Source of the DNA: Rotaria sp. Silwood1
Lineage: Eukaryota > Rotifera > Eurotatoria > Philodinida > Philodinidae
NCBI GenBank assembly: GCA_905250075.1
Contig: CAJNOP010000024.1
Coordinates: forward strand, 926,508 to 990,507
Reading direction: 5' to 3'
DNA length: 64,000 nt
Shown here: positions 32,439 through 45,455 of the stretch, one piece after another
How the letters are laid out: every line of letters starts with the position of its first letter
How positions within the stretch are numbered: the first letter of the stretch is position 1
Program-made: the position numbers and the translations under genes
The notes under the pieces: model-generated
Seen by the model: only the letters and a program-made list of their open reading frames with translations
Database searches by the model: none
Told to the model about the DNA's origin: nothing

Positions 32439-33297
32439 ATGCCGATCATATTTTATTATGATTTAATGTCACAACCCTCTCGGGCTTTGTATATTTTTCT
32501 TAAAATAACAGGCATTCCATTTGAATCGAAAGAAATTGCATTACGAAAACTTGAACAGATGACCGATGAATATGCTCAAATAAATCCATTTAAAAAAGTA
32601 CCAGTTATACAAGATTCAGGATTTATTCTTACTGAAAGGTTAACAAAACAATAAAAAAGACAAAAAAAGATTATTCTCATGAAATTCTTCGTTTGTTTAG
32701 TGTGGCAATTTTCAATTATCTTTGTGATAAATACAAAATGCATGATTGGTATCCAACAGATTTAAAACAACGAGCACGTGTTAATGAATATACTCATTGG
32801 CACCATTTAAATTTACGTGCTACTGGATCAATGCTTTTTCGTGCAAAAGTAAAAAAGAAAATTTTTCACTTTATAAAATATAAAAAACAAAGTTTTCTTA
32901 AGGTTATTACACCTCGTATGACAAATAAGCCACCAAATGAACATGAATTAGAAAAATGGTTTCAACGATGGCAAGAATCAATAAATGATCTTGAATGTGT
33001 ATGGTTAACTCGCTCATCTTATTTAGCTGGTGATCATTTAACAATTGCTGATTTACTTGGTAAATTATATTGATCAAAAATCAAATTAATGATATAATGA
33101 TCTTTGTATATTTAGGTATTTGTGAACTAATGCAACCGATTGCTGCAGGTTATGATTTAGATAAAGAAAAATTTCCTCGTGTTCACAATTGGATGGAAAG
33201 AGTAAAAAATGAAACACAACCTTTTTTTGATCAAGCACATGCTATACCTATGCGTATGAGAAATGCAATGTTGGAAAAACAAAAATCCCAACTTTAA
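32439..33297 (+). CDS. Glutathione S-transferase, theta-like
   Basis: Cytosolic GST that conjugates glutathione to electrophiles, 228 residues from four exons (32439-32638, 32701-32848, 32903-33059, 33116-33297). The N-terminal thioredoxin-like domain starts MPIIFYYDLMSQPSRALYIF; the serine after the DLMSQ loop is the expected catalytic serine of the theta class. NPFKKVPVIQD and the following TES-VAI are the cis-proline and gamma-glutamyl binding motifs. The all-helical C-terminal domain has YLAGDHLTIADLLGICELMQ, the conserved N-capping box. Introns are 54-62 bp. The nearest known relatives are GSTT1/GSTT2. An AG abuts the ATG. No signal peptide. Confidence 0.92.
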
Positions 33298-34690
33298 ACC
33301 TATAAAAATCATAATCAAATGATTCTTTTTTTTTGTAACTTTTGTGATTTTATTCAGATTTTCGTTTTTTTTTTTGATTTTATGATGAAAGAGAATATTG
33401 ATAGAAAAATACTGATTTTCATTTTAGTAATACTTGTTGAAAAAACCTCAAGACTCTTAAACTCAAAAAGCAAATAACTATATATATATATATCGAAGGA
33501 TATGATTTACCAACGAATATGTTCTTTAGTTATAGAAAATATTTTACAATCAATAAATCTTGCTACGAAAAAGAAAGTGACATACAATAAAAATTTGAAA
33601 ATTAAAAAGATATGACATTCGAGGTCAAAATATGATGATAGTCTAATTAATATAAACTTTGATAAAATAACAAAAAACTTTATTTATTTTCTAATTTTGA
33701 GATATGTAAAGAATTGAAGCAAATGGTTATATTCTATAATTAAAGCTTTCCAAACATTCTTCAATTGTACGAGTTGCTTTTGTATTCATTATTCGCAAAG
33801 CTTTTCTTTTTTGACACATCTCTTCTCGCGTTCGCCTTGTTTATGCGATAGAACGACGAGCGATGGACATAATTGCAATTTGATTTCTTCAATCGTTGTG
33901 TTTAGTAAGCATATATACAACACGGTATGCAAATGGGCTGCTATATGAGAGTGTTTATAGGGCCGATATTAGGAAGAAATATGTATATATATATGTATAT
34001 ACATATATTAATTGTTGCCAAACATATGTTACTATAACATATATAATATATTCTCAAAGAAAAAGAAGAAGAAAAAAAAAGTTTTTAACTTCTGATAATA
34101 AAAAAAAAATCAATAAATGATTGATGAATGGTTATTAACATTTGAAAAGATCGGATATTCTAATCATTTGCATAATTTGAATAATAGTCTCATAGGAAGA
34201 TACCAAAAAGCATTTTGTCTTATTATTTTTTATCAACGGAAGAAATTTGGAACGAATAGAAATTCTCAGAGTCGTTAACCAATGAAAAATCGATCCGTTC
34301 TGTAAGTTTATATGAAGGAAAAAAAATGATATCCATTAAGAGAAAAAGGGAAAAAAAAGGTAAGACAGACCGATGAGAAAGAAAGAGAGAGAGAAAGAGA
34401 AAGAGAAAGAGCAAATCAAATTATCTATCGAAAAGCGATTCACACATATACAGACGGACACACATCATACACATCGTCAAAAGAGACGCGACGACAAGAA
34501 ACACTTGATTAATTGTTCGAACGGAAATATAATCATAAATATATTTTTCTTTCTTCTCTCTTCTTGTCTAAGTATTAAAAACTAATAACACATTGCTTAA
34601 AGATAAAGAGACAATATTTAAGTATTTTATTTTGTGGTAAGTCAATATCATTATTTTAATAAAATAATAGATCTATTTAATTATCATAGT
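33298..34690. other. GST 3' flank and NKX6-type upstream region
   Basis: No coding frame supported. TA-rich microsatellites occur at 33480-33493 and 33979-34008. From about 34330 the + strand becomes purine-rich with a GA/GAAA repeat (34375-34411), then CA-rich, likely upstream regulatory or leader DNA. A strong donor (GTGGTAAGT at 34634) and an acceptor (AG at 34688-34689, one base before the ATG) would define a 53-nt 5'UTR intron. Confidence 0.4.
34375..34411 (+). repeat. GA/GAAA microsatellite
   Basis: A run of GAGAAAGAAAGAGAGAGAGA and further GAAAGA units upstream of the homeobox gene. Purine-only on the + strand. Confidence 0.9.
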
Positions 34691-37306
34691 ATGTTATTAA
34701 CATCAAGTTGGTCATTACCATCATCTTCTATTGAAGATTCATCTTTATTGGATGATATAATGTTATCAACTGCAAGTACATCAAGTCAACATCAACCAAA
34801 TTTTTGGTTTCCTGGTAGTCCACTTCCTTCATTTTTTTCTTCATCATCATCATCAACAACAGGAATACCAGATAAAATTTCTTATACACAACAGCCAACA
34901 ACAAATAAAATTCTTTTTGATTCAAGTGCATGTAGTTCAAGTTCAGGAAGTTCACCACCTTTATCTAATGATTTTCTTCTTACACGTTCAAATCCAACAC
35001 AATTATCAACATCATCAACAGGAACAACATTAAATTTAACACAATTTAATTATATTCAACAAAATCATCATCATCATCATCCATCTGTTGTAACATCAAC
35101 ATCAAATAATTTTCTTCCTCGTGATGATTGGTCACAAATACCAATGGCACAAACAACAACAACAACAACAACTTCGAACACCTCCGCATGGCATCCACAA
35201 CATTCAACAAAAGGTAACAATTTTTCTAACTCATTTAAACCATCCTATTGTATATAGAGAAGAACTTGCTCAATACCTCATTCATAGGTATATACATATA
35301 TACATATATATTCTCATTCATTCATCCATTCATTCTCTCTGCCTTAATGGTTATTCAATGATTGGAAGGATGATTTATAATATTTGTTGCCGGCGCATTA
35401 CATTTGCACATTTCTCTTAATGTTATGATGCTCCTTCTTTCTCTCTCTCTCACTAGCTCGTTTTTTATGTAATACAGAAAGGCATTTGACAATAGACTTC
35501 CGTTTCTTTTCTTTTTGTTTCTTATGTTTTGCTAGAATATTAAAAAAAAGTCATACCATTATATTTTTTTATATTAAATGACATTTTAAGTTTGATCAAA
35601 TAGGCAACATTTGTATGACTATGATCGGATCATTTCAGTCGATCGATCAACACCAGACGTTGCATGATTGAAAGCCAATTTGTCACACAACTTAAATTGG
35701 TCTGTTGTTTTTTAATCGTTTTTTAACCGCATCAACACATTCAATGGCACCAGCGGTAGAATTGCACGTGCTATGACTTCTTTCTTTCTTTTTTTCGTCT
35801 TCAATTTCTATATGTGTAAAGCAAAAGGGCGTGACGAGTATCTTTGCCATTGCTCAATTGATTTGTTATCACATGCACAAACCACCTTTTTCATTTCGCA
35901 CCTTCTATAGGACATAGATTTTGACTTTTTTTTAATGACATTGATACACACACACATACATTTAATGAGCAGCAAATGACACCTTTGGCAAAGGGGGGGG
36001 GGGGGGGGGGGGGGGAAGAGAGGCAATAGAGAAGCAAAATATTTTTTTTTACGAAGATAAATCAATTGAGAGGAGATGTAATGAATCGAATCATCTTATG
36101 AGAAAAAAAACCGGATGCGCTAAGAGCAATAAAAGATACGAATGATATGGAGAAAAAGCCGCTTCCGTCGATAATGTCAATCATTGTCAATGGACCATTC
36201 AAAAACAAAACAGAAAAAATATAAACCCTCTTTAAATTTCATTGGAATTAAAACTATTTCAACAAAAAAAAAAAACGTTTTTTTGCATATCTTTATTGTT
36301 CACAAATATAAAAAAATTCGAATAATTGAAAATAGATGATCATTTTCTATTGACATATATCATTAGAAATCTATGACATCACTTTAATGTTAAGGTATAA
36401 ACTAGGAAAAAGAAAAACGAAATTAAAAATGATATTGTACACAAGTAACCTATCATTAATAATAATATTTAAGTCAAGATTTCGTTCTACTATGATAATC
36501 TAATTGATAATTATACACATATGATGATCGATCGAAAAGTGATTTTGCCGCAATGCTTCGTGACATTGTCATCAAACGTTTCGAGACATATTCAAATGTG
36601 CACTCACACGAAAAAAAGATCAATATGAATACAATAAACGATGGCATCATCAAGGAGCTCGTCAAACTTTTCAATCATTTGTTTTGACTTTTTTTTTTTT
36701 TCTCAAGTGTGTTTATAATACACACACGCATACAAATGGTTATTAATAAGCCGTTAACTCTGATTGCTGTCTTTTATAAACAAATAATATCTCATGAAAG
36801 AAAATATCTATTTAGGTGTTCCTCTTGATAATTCTCAAGTAACAAATTATTCCAGTATGATGACTGGTAATGAATCAGCAAAAGATATGAAACGAAAAAG
36901 TAGTCGACCAACATTTACTGGACATCAAATATTTGCATTAGAAAAAATGTTTGAAAATACAAAATATTTAGCTGGAACAGAAAGATCACGACTTGCTTGT
37001 CAATTATCTATGAGTGAAGCACAAGTGAAAGTATGAATTCTTATCGATTTTTTTTTCTTCATAAATATTATAATGAATTTTATTTGTTTTTCTAGGTTTG
37101 GTTTCAAAATAGGTAAAGAATTTAATAAAAATAAACAAAATTTATTTAAATTGTCTCATTTGTTATTCTTTTAATAAATATTAAGACGTACAAAATGGCG
37201 AAAGAAACATGCTGCTGAAATTCATGGCCCATCCGGTAAACGAAATAAGCAACAAAGAAATGATGGATTAATTCCTCCGATTGAATCAGATTCAAATTCA
37301 ACTTAA
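34691..37306 (+). CDS. NKX6: NKX6-type homeobox transcription factor
   Basis: Homeodomain transcription factor of the NK6 group, which patterns neural and endodermal tissue in other animals. Four exons give 291 residues: 34691-35213, 36816-37030, 37096-37112 (17 nt) and 37186-37306. Exon 1 is Ser/Thr/His-rich low complexity with [13 protein letters not shown], reminiscent of the FWPG motif before the NK6 homeodomain. The homeodomain ([20 protein letters not shown] ... [17 protein letters not shown] ... [20 protein letters not shown]) is diagnostic: F-S/T-GxQIFALE, KYLAG and WRKKHAAE are NK6 hallmarks. No clear eh1/TN repressor motif is visible in exon 1. Intron 1 is 1.6 kb and contains a 23-nt poly-G tract. 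The tail is short. NK6 assignment is strong; orthology to a particular vertebrate paralogue is not implied. Confidence 0.93.
35993..36015 (+). repeat. 23-nt poly-G tract
   Basis: An uninterrupted run of G in intron 1 of the homeobox gene, striking in an otherwise AT-rich background. It could form a G-quadruplex or be a length-variable mononucleotide repeat. Its true length is uncertain in any assembly. Confidence 0.95.
37096..37112 (+). other. NKX6: 17-nt microexon in homeodomain helix 3
   Basis: GTTTGGTTTCAAAATAG between TTTTTCTAG and GTAAAG. Both flanking introns are required, because reading through either gives an immediate stop. It encodes V-W-F-Q-N and the first two bases of R, homeodomain positions 47-52. 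Confidence 0.9.
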
Positions 37307-39338
37307 ATCATTTATGGAAATTCCCCTGCTTTTTCTTTCTTTTAGTGTTTCAATTATTTGTGAAAAAAAAAGAAACTTATTATGTACATTTATTTCCGTT
37401 TGTTAAACATCATAATTTTGTTCAATGTTCTCTTTCTCGAAATTAAAATTGTTTTTTTCTTTTCTTTTTTTTTTCTTCTTTTGCTTCTTTGTAATGTATG
37501 CGTTTATCATCATCGCATGCATATAGTCATTAATATATTCTATTAGTGGAAATTCATATGAAAACAAAAACAAATGAATCATCGATTTTGTTTTTTTTGA
37601 TTTTAACATGTAATATATTACTGACTAATTAAAAATAGCAATTTATTATCAAAAAAAAAAAAATTGAAAGACTTTTATGAAACAATAGTATATACATCAG
37701 CTTGATTCGTTGATATAGGATAATCAAAGATTGATAATTATGCATTATCTCTCTTAAACGGAGTTATTCAACGTAAGGATTTATTCTATGTCGAATTATA
37801 ATTAACTCAAAATAACTTGTGGTGTGTCGAGGTCACCAAGATTGAGGAAGAAGGTGACTACTAAGAAGGTTGACTTCACGACATTAGGCAGATCGATCTT
37901 TACTGTAGAGACTGGTGAAGAAAAGACGACGGAAATCGTTTAATTTCACTGAGAGAAAAAGAACATATTTCAGGACTGGGTACTCACCACCATACAGTAC
38001 AAGAACTTGCTGGATCCGAAACTTTTGAACCTGAACCTAACTGACCCTAATTAGGACATCCCTAAGAATAACAAAAGAATCAAAAATTGATTTCAATGTT
38101 TGTTGACATGTTGTTTTTTGATTACAAGAAAGGAAGTCTAATAAATTAAAATGTTTCATTTTTGTACAAGTTAATTACGTATCTAAATGATACTTTTGAT
38201 TAAGTTTTTGTAAATGTTGTTACCTTATGAATTTGTTTAATAAATAAACTTTTAAAAATCTTAATCAATAGCTAAATTATAGGAAAAATCGAAGTTAGTC
38301 AAAATCAAGGATATCCTCAGATAACCTATTCAATTATCCTCATAAATAATTTTTGATTCATTCTTAAAGTCTATTGCTATTGACGTTGTCGAACCAGTTT
38401 TAAAAAGAATCAATTCGTTTTTCGTAATCAACGCTTTAACTTTCATAATATATGTAGCATCCGATGCTGAATCCATTGTAAAAACAACTTTTGTATCAAG
38501 CCTATTTTTTATTCACAACTAACCTAAGAATGACTAAAGTACAAAAAAAAATAAGATACTTCTAAAAAAACATTTTTGCAACATTTTGCCAATTTTTAAC
38601 AAAGAATACATAATGATGTAGTGTATCAAAAACTTCGTTGATATCAACTTTGGTAGAACAATTTATCATTCTTTCTAGCCTCGCTAATCAAAATAGTTTG
38701 AAAATAAAATTTTCATTCAACATGTTATTTGGCAAAAAAACTAGTCTTTGTCTCTAGAAACCATGTATGAAAGTCAATTCTTTTGCGTTATTTGCTCAAA
38801 CTATGGTAGATTTCAACAATGTAGCACAAAAACAATTTTTGTTCTTGTACATGGCCAATGAATAAGTATGACTAAACTATTTAGCCTCATTCAAAAAAAA
38901 AAGGTGAGAATAGTTTTAATTTCTAATACGCCATTGAAAAAAGAACTCTCTCGACTACAAGAATCATCATCGAACGTATGTTTTTTCTATTCTCTTTTGA
39001 TATAAACAAATTTTATCAAAATTAGAAATTGATATCGCTTGATAAATGATTAATATTAAATTTCTTTAGAAGTATGTCATTTCTGACTTTTTCTTTTTTC
39101 TAAATTGGTTCTAAAAAATTATGTTTGGATACAAAATTTGTTTTATAACTCAGCAATGTGATTGAACAGTGTTTCAGATTTTTACAAAGATTTTTATCAC
39201 ATATTATTTTCTCTATATTTCAAAATCATAGATGTATTACAATAAAGCCCCAGCTAGAAAAAAAAACATAAATCAACAATTAATAATATTGCGTACAACA
39301 ATTCAATAGAAGTATGATTTTCATTATACATTTTAACA
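37307..39338. other. Intergenic between the homeobox gene and the TMEM216-family gene
   Basis: Two kilobases without supportable genes. A somewhat GC-richer patch at 37800-38060 has direct GAACCTGAACCTAACTGACC words that may be a repeat relic, but I cannot name it. The rest is AT-rich. Confidence 0.4.
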
Positions 39339-39836
39339 CTATTCATTTTTAATCGATGCTTGAAATCGTTTTTGTGCTTGATTTAATCGTGCAAGTTTTT
39401 GTTCATTAGTTAATTCAGGCATTGCTCGACTATTACGAATAAGTGTTATAATACTGAGTAAAATTTCAATAAAAATTAATGCTAAACCTATTGCTGAAAG
39501 TAGAACTTCTATACGTTGAGTGTGTGATTGAAATCGAAGAAAGAAAACAAAGCCCAGTGCACAAAAAATCCCATATACAATAAAAAGAATTAAAAGACTA
39601 GTTTTTAACATTAAATTGCCTTTAATACCAAAATAATGACGAAGAAATTCATTTAAAGAAAGCATAAATATCGAAGAAATTTCAACACCAAATGCTGTAC
39701 CAACATATGTTAAATGATAATATTTAAAAACAAAAAGAAAAATTTCAAGAATAAACCAAAATATTGTATAAGTAATATTGACACGTAAAAGAATATGAAG
39801 AGCAGTACTCGATTGATCGGAAACAGTTAGAAACAT
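39339..39836 (-). CDS. TMEM216: TMEM216/TMEM17-family transmembrane protein (ciliary transition zone)
   Basis: Intronless 165-residue protein with four predicted TM helices (about residues 20-40, 48-66, 80-103 and 112-134). In TM2 and after it, EFLRHYFGIKGNL matches the EVIRLFFGTKGNL block of TMEM216 and its relatives (Pfam Transmemb_17), followed by a conserved helix and a FLRFQSHTQRIEVLLSAIGL segment like that of TMEM216. Such proteins belong to the MKS/tectonic module at the base of cilia. The C-terminal basic helix (QKLARLNQAQKRFQ) extends beyond human TMEM216. TMEM80 and TMEM17 are alternatives within the same family. The gene is divergent from nicastrin. Confidence 0.75.
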   Translation of the reverse strand: MFLTVSDQSSTALHILLRVNITYTIFWFILEIFLFVFKYYHLTYVGTAFGVEISSIFMLSLNEFLRHYFGIKGNLMLKTSLLILFIVYGIFCALGFVFFLRFQSHTQRIEVLLSAIGLALIFIEILLSIITLIRNSRAMPELTNEQKLARLNQAQKRFQASIKNE

Positions 39837-41103
39837 GTTTCTAAAATAAAATGACTTATTACAGAATGTTTTATATAATTAAATTCTTCTGTGAATCAAG
39901 GACCTCAGTATTTCTCAACAGTATGTGTAGGAATAGCTTCTAGAAATTATATTCTCAAAATTATCCTATAAATTCTACTCTTCATTTAGATATTTGAAGA
40001 TCTAAATTCATTTTTTTTGAAAAAAAACAATGGTTTTCTGTGATTTTCGACAAAACCTATTGTAGAAAGAGTTAAATAGATTTTAGAAAAATAAACATGA
40101 TAGTAGTTTAATCCAAAATCGGATTAACTCTTTATTTGATCATTTCTTACAAACATTCATCAATAAGAAATACATCTAAGCTATTAAATCAACCATAATA
40201 CATTAGATTGCCAAAGTAATGCCTTTTTGACAAATTGCAAATTTTTCCAGATCATACGCCATCTGTCCTATATTTTACAGTACTCTATTATGATAGGTGT
40301 ATGTAGAACATCAATAGATATTTATTTAAGGTGAAAAGAGAGAGAGAAGAAAGTGAGTAGGCAGACATTTGATTATTTCATTATTTAGAAAACTTGCTTT
40401 TAGATAGTATGGTTGCATCTTTTTGTCTTTATAAAAACTTATAAGGACAATAAAAATACACCATCAAAGATCAATATTAGGTATCAGCATTATTTTACTC
40501 CTTTTTTTTTCTATCATTCTTTTTGGTTTACTATCGTTAACTCGGTTTTTATTACTAAGAGTCGAAAAAAAAAGATGTTTAATGCTAAAATTTTCATTTC
40601 ATTAATTATCTATTATTAACAGTTCAATTGATTTCCTATGCATTTTTTGCGATTAAAGTATTAATGATTATTTTCTTCATCAAATTTTTACTTAACTTTT
40701 TTTAAACAACTTCAATAAAAAAAAACGAAGCAAATGAACATTACATGTTTAATAATTTTTTTTTTCATTCAGTAATACATAATAACTTTAGATTCTTGTC
40801 TCTCCCTAGATGAAGTAAAGTTTTCAATCATTATTTTTTATCAATTCTTATTTACATACAATTGTGAACCATAAAAACCGTTTAATAATCTAAAGACAAA
40901 AAAGAAATATTCAATGATTTTGTCTTTATTATACTAGTTATTTCAGTATTTCAACTTTTTATTAAAATGTGTAGAATCCAAGAACATTATGAACGAGTTC
41001 ATTAAGACAAACCTACGCTTGTCTCATATATTGATAGATTTACTGTTAAATTATAATTCTAAGAGTTAACAAAAATAAATGTTACTTTTTTTTTCAGATT
41101 AAC
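39837..41103. other. Divergent intergenic region between the TMEM216-family gene and nicastrin
   Basis: 1.27 kb with no coding frame. It should hold promoters for both genes. A T-rich tract ending TTTTTTTTTCAG (AG at 41096-41097) lies six nt before the nicastrin ATG. A short purine tract (GAGAGAGAGAAGAAAG) is near 40337-40352. Confidence 0.45.
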
Positions 41104-43280
41104 ATGCGTTCTTCAGTTGTCTTTGTTTATCTTCTGTTATCTGTTTTATGTGTTTATTGTTCTCAACCAAAACGTGTACTTGATCGAATGTACGTATCAT
41201 TTGATCGTGCACGTTATTGTGTTCGTCGTCTTAATGGTACACATGAAATAGGTTGTCAATCATCTACGAGTGGTAATTCTGGTCGAATGTATATGATTGA
41301 TAATGATCAAGAATTTAATTCGTATCTTATGAATAAAAAATTAATCAGTTCATCTGGATCATTTATTATTGTACTCAATGTTAATTTATTTAATACATAT
41401 TATGTTGATAAATTAATGACATCTCTTGGTTCAAAATTAAATGGTCTTTTACTTTATTTAAATTCATCATCATCATCATCTCGACCTGAATATTTTTCAC
41501 ATGATGATCAATGTCCTAATCATCGTTATTCATATTATTTAAATCAAACACAAATTATTAATTGGAATCCAAAAGGAACTGGTTTATTTTTTCGTTCATT
41601 TCCATTTCCAATAATGTTAATTGATGAAGAAGATGATTATAAACAATTAGTACAATTCTATCGACAATTTAATCATAGTCAATCATCTCTAACATGTGGT
41701 CTGGAATTAAAAACATTTCAAAATGCTGCACATACATCAAAAACATGTCTACGAAGAAATAGTATATCACATTCATTAATTGATATTGAAGAAACATTTT
41801 GTGATCCAGTTGGTGGTCTTAATATTTATAGTAAATTACCTCAATCATTAACATTAGTGCCTAAAAAACGTCAACCAAAATCAGTTATTCTGATTTTAGC
41901 AACAACAGATAGTTTTCAAATGTTTTTAAAAACAAAAGGTACAACAGGTGGTGCTCAACAACCAGCTACAGCACTTATAACATTTCTTACACTTGCACAT
42001 CTTATTGGACAAGAACAAAATGAATTTAATAAACAAGATAAAGAAATTATATTTTTGACTCTTGATGGTGATGCACTTGATTATTCAGCTTCATTTAAAT
42101 TTATGTTTGATATGATAAATGGAACTTTTCCAACTGGTAATCAAAATGAAGAACCTATTAAAATTGAACATATTCATTCAATTATTGAATTTCAATCACT
42201 AAGTCTAACTGATAAACTTTCGGTAAATAAATCATGTCGAAATTTTATTCTTTGATAAAAAAGAAAAAAAGAAAAAATCAATTTATTATTGTTTTCTTAT
42301 TTTATTTTCAGCTTTATGCATATCCACCATCACTTGTAAATCAAACATTTATTGATATACTTATTCATAATAATCCAATGATTCAATTAATGCCATCTGA
42401 TTCTCCTCTACCACCAGCATCTTCACAAATCTTTCTTCGTCAAACATCATCATTGTCTTTTCCTGCTTATATACTTACATCAACAAATCAAAGTCAATTA
42501 TTAAATCATTACTATCATTCATTTTTTGATGATCCTTCAACATTATCAATTGATATATCTTCATTAGAATATAATAGCACTACTAATTATAGTGAATGGA
42601 TTAAGAACATTGTTGAACCATTTGCTCAAACATTAATCGAATCTTTTGTTGGTCCAGTAATAAAAAATGTGACTATTAATCAAGAAATTATAAATAATCT
42701 TGTTTATTGTATTTTGAAAAATATTAATTGTTCTCTTATTCATAATGTTACAAATCAAACGACTGGAAATGCATTTGATGCATTTAATAATACATCATTA
42801 CTATTTTCAATTAATACTTATCCAACATCAACAACACCAACTTTTCCTTTTGTACAAAATATTCTTAGTTATTTTTTACGTGATCGTATGTATGATACAT
42901 ACAATTTAACTGAAACAGCATGTAAAGAACGTGCAAATAATGATAGTTTTCGGTCGTATACATACGTTGGTGGATATACACCATCAATAATGTCTGAACA
43001 ATCATTTGATAGTTATTGTGTACGATCATATGTACGATCTATGTCATCAATTTCACCAGCATTTACTATTGATAATTATGATTTATCACAAACAACTTAT
43101 CCAGCATGGACTGAAAGTCGATGGACAACAATTAGTTTACGACTTTTTGTTATTCCAACAAGAACACATGAAATCATTACACTTGTTATTGGTATATTAC
43201 TCCTTTCGATTTCATTTATTGTCTGCCTTATATTACGTTGTTATACAAATATTAGTCTTTTGCAACCTTCATCATCGTAA
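41104..43280 (+). CDS. NCSTN: Nicastrin, gamma-secretase subunit
   Basis: Type I membrane glycoprotein of the gamma-secretase complex (presenilin, APH-1, PEN-2), which screens substrates by their short ectodomains. Two exons (41104-42222 and 42312-43280) give 695 residues, near the human 709. Signal peptide at residues 1-20 (MRSSVVFVYLLLSVLCVYCS), then a large ectodomain with many N-x-S/T sites and conserved cysteines (CQSSTSG, CPNHRYSYYL, CDPVGGLN). The aminopeptidase-like lobe contains LTLDGDALDYSASFKFMFDM, aligning with human GETFDYIGSS. Membrane-proximal AFTIDNYDLSQTTYPAWTES and RWTTISLRLF precede a single TM (IITLVIGILLLSISFIVCLI) and a short tail. The glutamate often discussed in substrate recognition (human E333) is aspartate here. 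Poly(A) signal at 43410-43415. Confidence 0.95.
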
Positions 43281-45455
43281 AAGATGAGAAAAAGAAAATT
43301 CCAGTGTGTGACGTCAATGTACTGTTTTGTTTTTTTTTTCACCGTCCGATTCTTTTTCTTTTTTTACTAATCAGATTATATTATAATTCATTTTCTGTGT
43401 AATTATTACAATAAAATTCCAAACTATTGATATTTCCCATTATAAACAGTTTAAAGACTAGTACTGTAATGATTAAGTAAAGTTATTATGACGGATGATG
43501 AAGGGAAATAAATTTGAGACAATTTTGCTTGCTGTCATGAATATGATACTATGATTCCAAAAAATACTAATCAGTTGTTGTTCGGAAGATATGACTCTTG
43601 ATGACTGATCAGTTTAAAGCAAAGCTGAGAATAACTGAATATCTCGTTTCATATGAATAAAATTTGTCAGTGTAATCTCTGCAGTATTAAAATGTGAAAC
43701 ATGCTGTAACTCTTGCTGCTAATCACAGAGAAATTATTGTTTTCTAACCAACAGTATCTGTCACAGTCCTTGATACGAAGGATGTGGCAAGTGTTGCTGA
43801 GGCACTTTTCACTCTCTGTAATGTGAAGATGGAATGTTGATAATGATGTCTGTCTGATCTGTGATATTCCGTTCGTAATTTTTTCTCTATATGCTTCAAT
43901 ACTTATTTTAGATTGTGTTTCACAATCATCTATTTCGGGATCAGTTTTCAAATAGTTCATATTTTCTAGAAAACACTGCCTTGACAAACAACCTAAGATA
44001 TTTCTATTCATATTGTTTTTTGTAAGCAGTATCACTTAGCGCAATAACTCTAATTAATTTATGATGATCCTTCGATGATACCTAACATATTTAGAAATGC
44101 TCAGTGAATGTGTTTTTTTTCTCTATTGTCACATTTTCTTTTCGTATTACTTGATCTTTTGCGGGATTCTATCGTTAAGAAGCTTGTAGAAAAAAATTAT
44201 TGGACAACACCGTACACGTTGCAAATAAAATAATAAGCATTATTTAACGAATTACATTGAAAATGACGAATTAATAATATGTAGGCTGCTGATTAAAGAG
44301 AGCAACATATTTCCTGATCTCGTTCAGTTTATATTGTAATACTTCAAAGTTCTATTCTGCAGCTATAATTGTCTTTGATACTCATAATGTTTTCAATTTT
44401 TAAAAAGAATTTAGTTTCCTGTACAACACATGCTTTTGTTGACACTTGTATCAATAGAATGGAGCTGCGTGATCATCTATTATCCACAGAAAAAAACAGA
44501 TTAGCACGTAAATAAATAATCGACGTATGTTCGTGTTTTCTTTTATATAACTAGCCTAACGAAGTTCGTCTTTGATTGTATCATTAACAAGACAAAATGC
44601 ATTAGAATGAATTATTGTACAACACTATTCATTGATTAAAAAAAGCAAAATAACTCTTCAATAATGACTTTCATACTACCTGTATTCTAATCTGAATACA
44701 ATCATTCTCGATGTCTATGAAATCAGCAAACAAAATAGGATTGTTTTATGTGCTTCATTCAAATAAAATATTAATCATACATAAATCGTTCGAACCTTTT
44801 CAGACAATTCTAGAAATTATTTTTTTATCTAAAAATACATTGTTTTTTGTATTGTTCATGATGAAGAAGTAAGAATGATACTATTATAGCCTTTACTCTT
44901 TAATATTGAAGATTGGTTTTCTTTTTAGATAATTATGCATACAAAAAGTACTATTCTCATCTTCGATTGTATTCACAGTGTGATATTCACCCTGCATTAT
45001 AACAATGTCTTCACTTCTCTGTTGCGTCTATTCGTTTTGTCATCCTCCAAAACTTTTACTTATTTTTTTTTCTCTTTGCTTTTATCGTAAACGCCAAAAA
45101 CAAACAAAGAGAGAAGAATTTGATGGAATCCTCGAGTATATTGAATTGGAGGAAAAACTCTTACGACCAATTAACAACACATCTTTCGAACTATTATATG
45201 AAACACGGATGAGAAAAAGTGGTATATGTATATTTACTTCTATGGGTTTACTTTACCGTCATCTACGCCGTATGGTACTTATTTCTGTTTTGTGTGTAAG
45301 CAAAGAATCGTACAACTATGATAAAGATTGATAACACATTATTAATAAATTCATCGACATATAGAAAAATAAACTTCAATAGGCATTCATTATAATGAAA
45401 TATACAATTCGAAAGCAAGTAACATTAATATCTCACAAAAATTTCTTCCTCTTTT
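43281..45455. other. Intergenic with weak gene relics
   Basis: A 122-codon minus-strand frame (43667-44035) has no recognisable motif and no partner exons. A plus-strand frame at 45005-45331 (REEFDGILEYIELEEKLL ... ) likewise matches nothing. Both may be decayed gene fragments. The remainder is AT-rich and featureless. Confidence 0.35.

Noticed and set aside
34634-34690. Upstream extension of the homeobox frame from a GTG codon
   Set aside because: It would begin inside a strong splice donor (GTGGTAAGT) and cross an acceptor one base before the good ATG at 34691, so it is better explained as a 53-nt 5'UTR intron.
43667-44035. 122-codon minus-strand frame near nicastrin
   Set aside because: No recognisable motif, no exon partners, and no poly(A) or start context; at most a relic.
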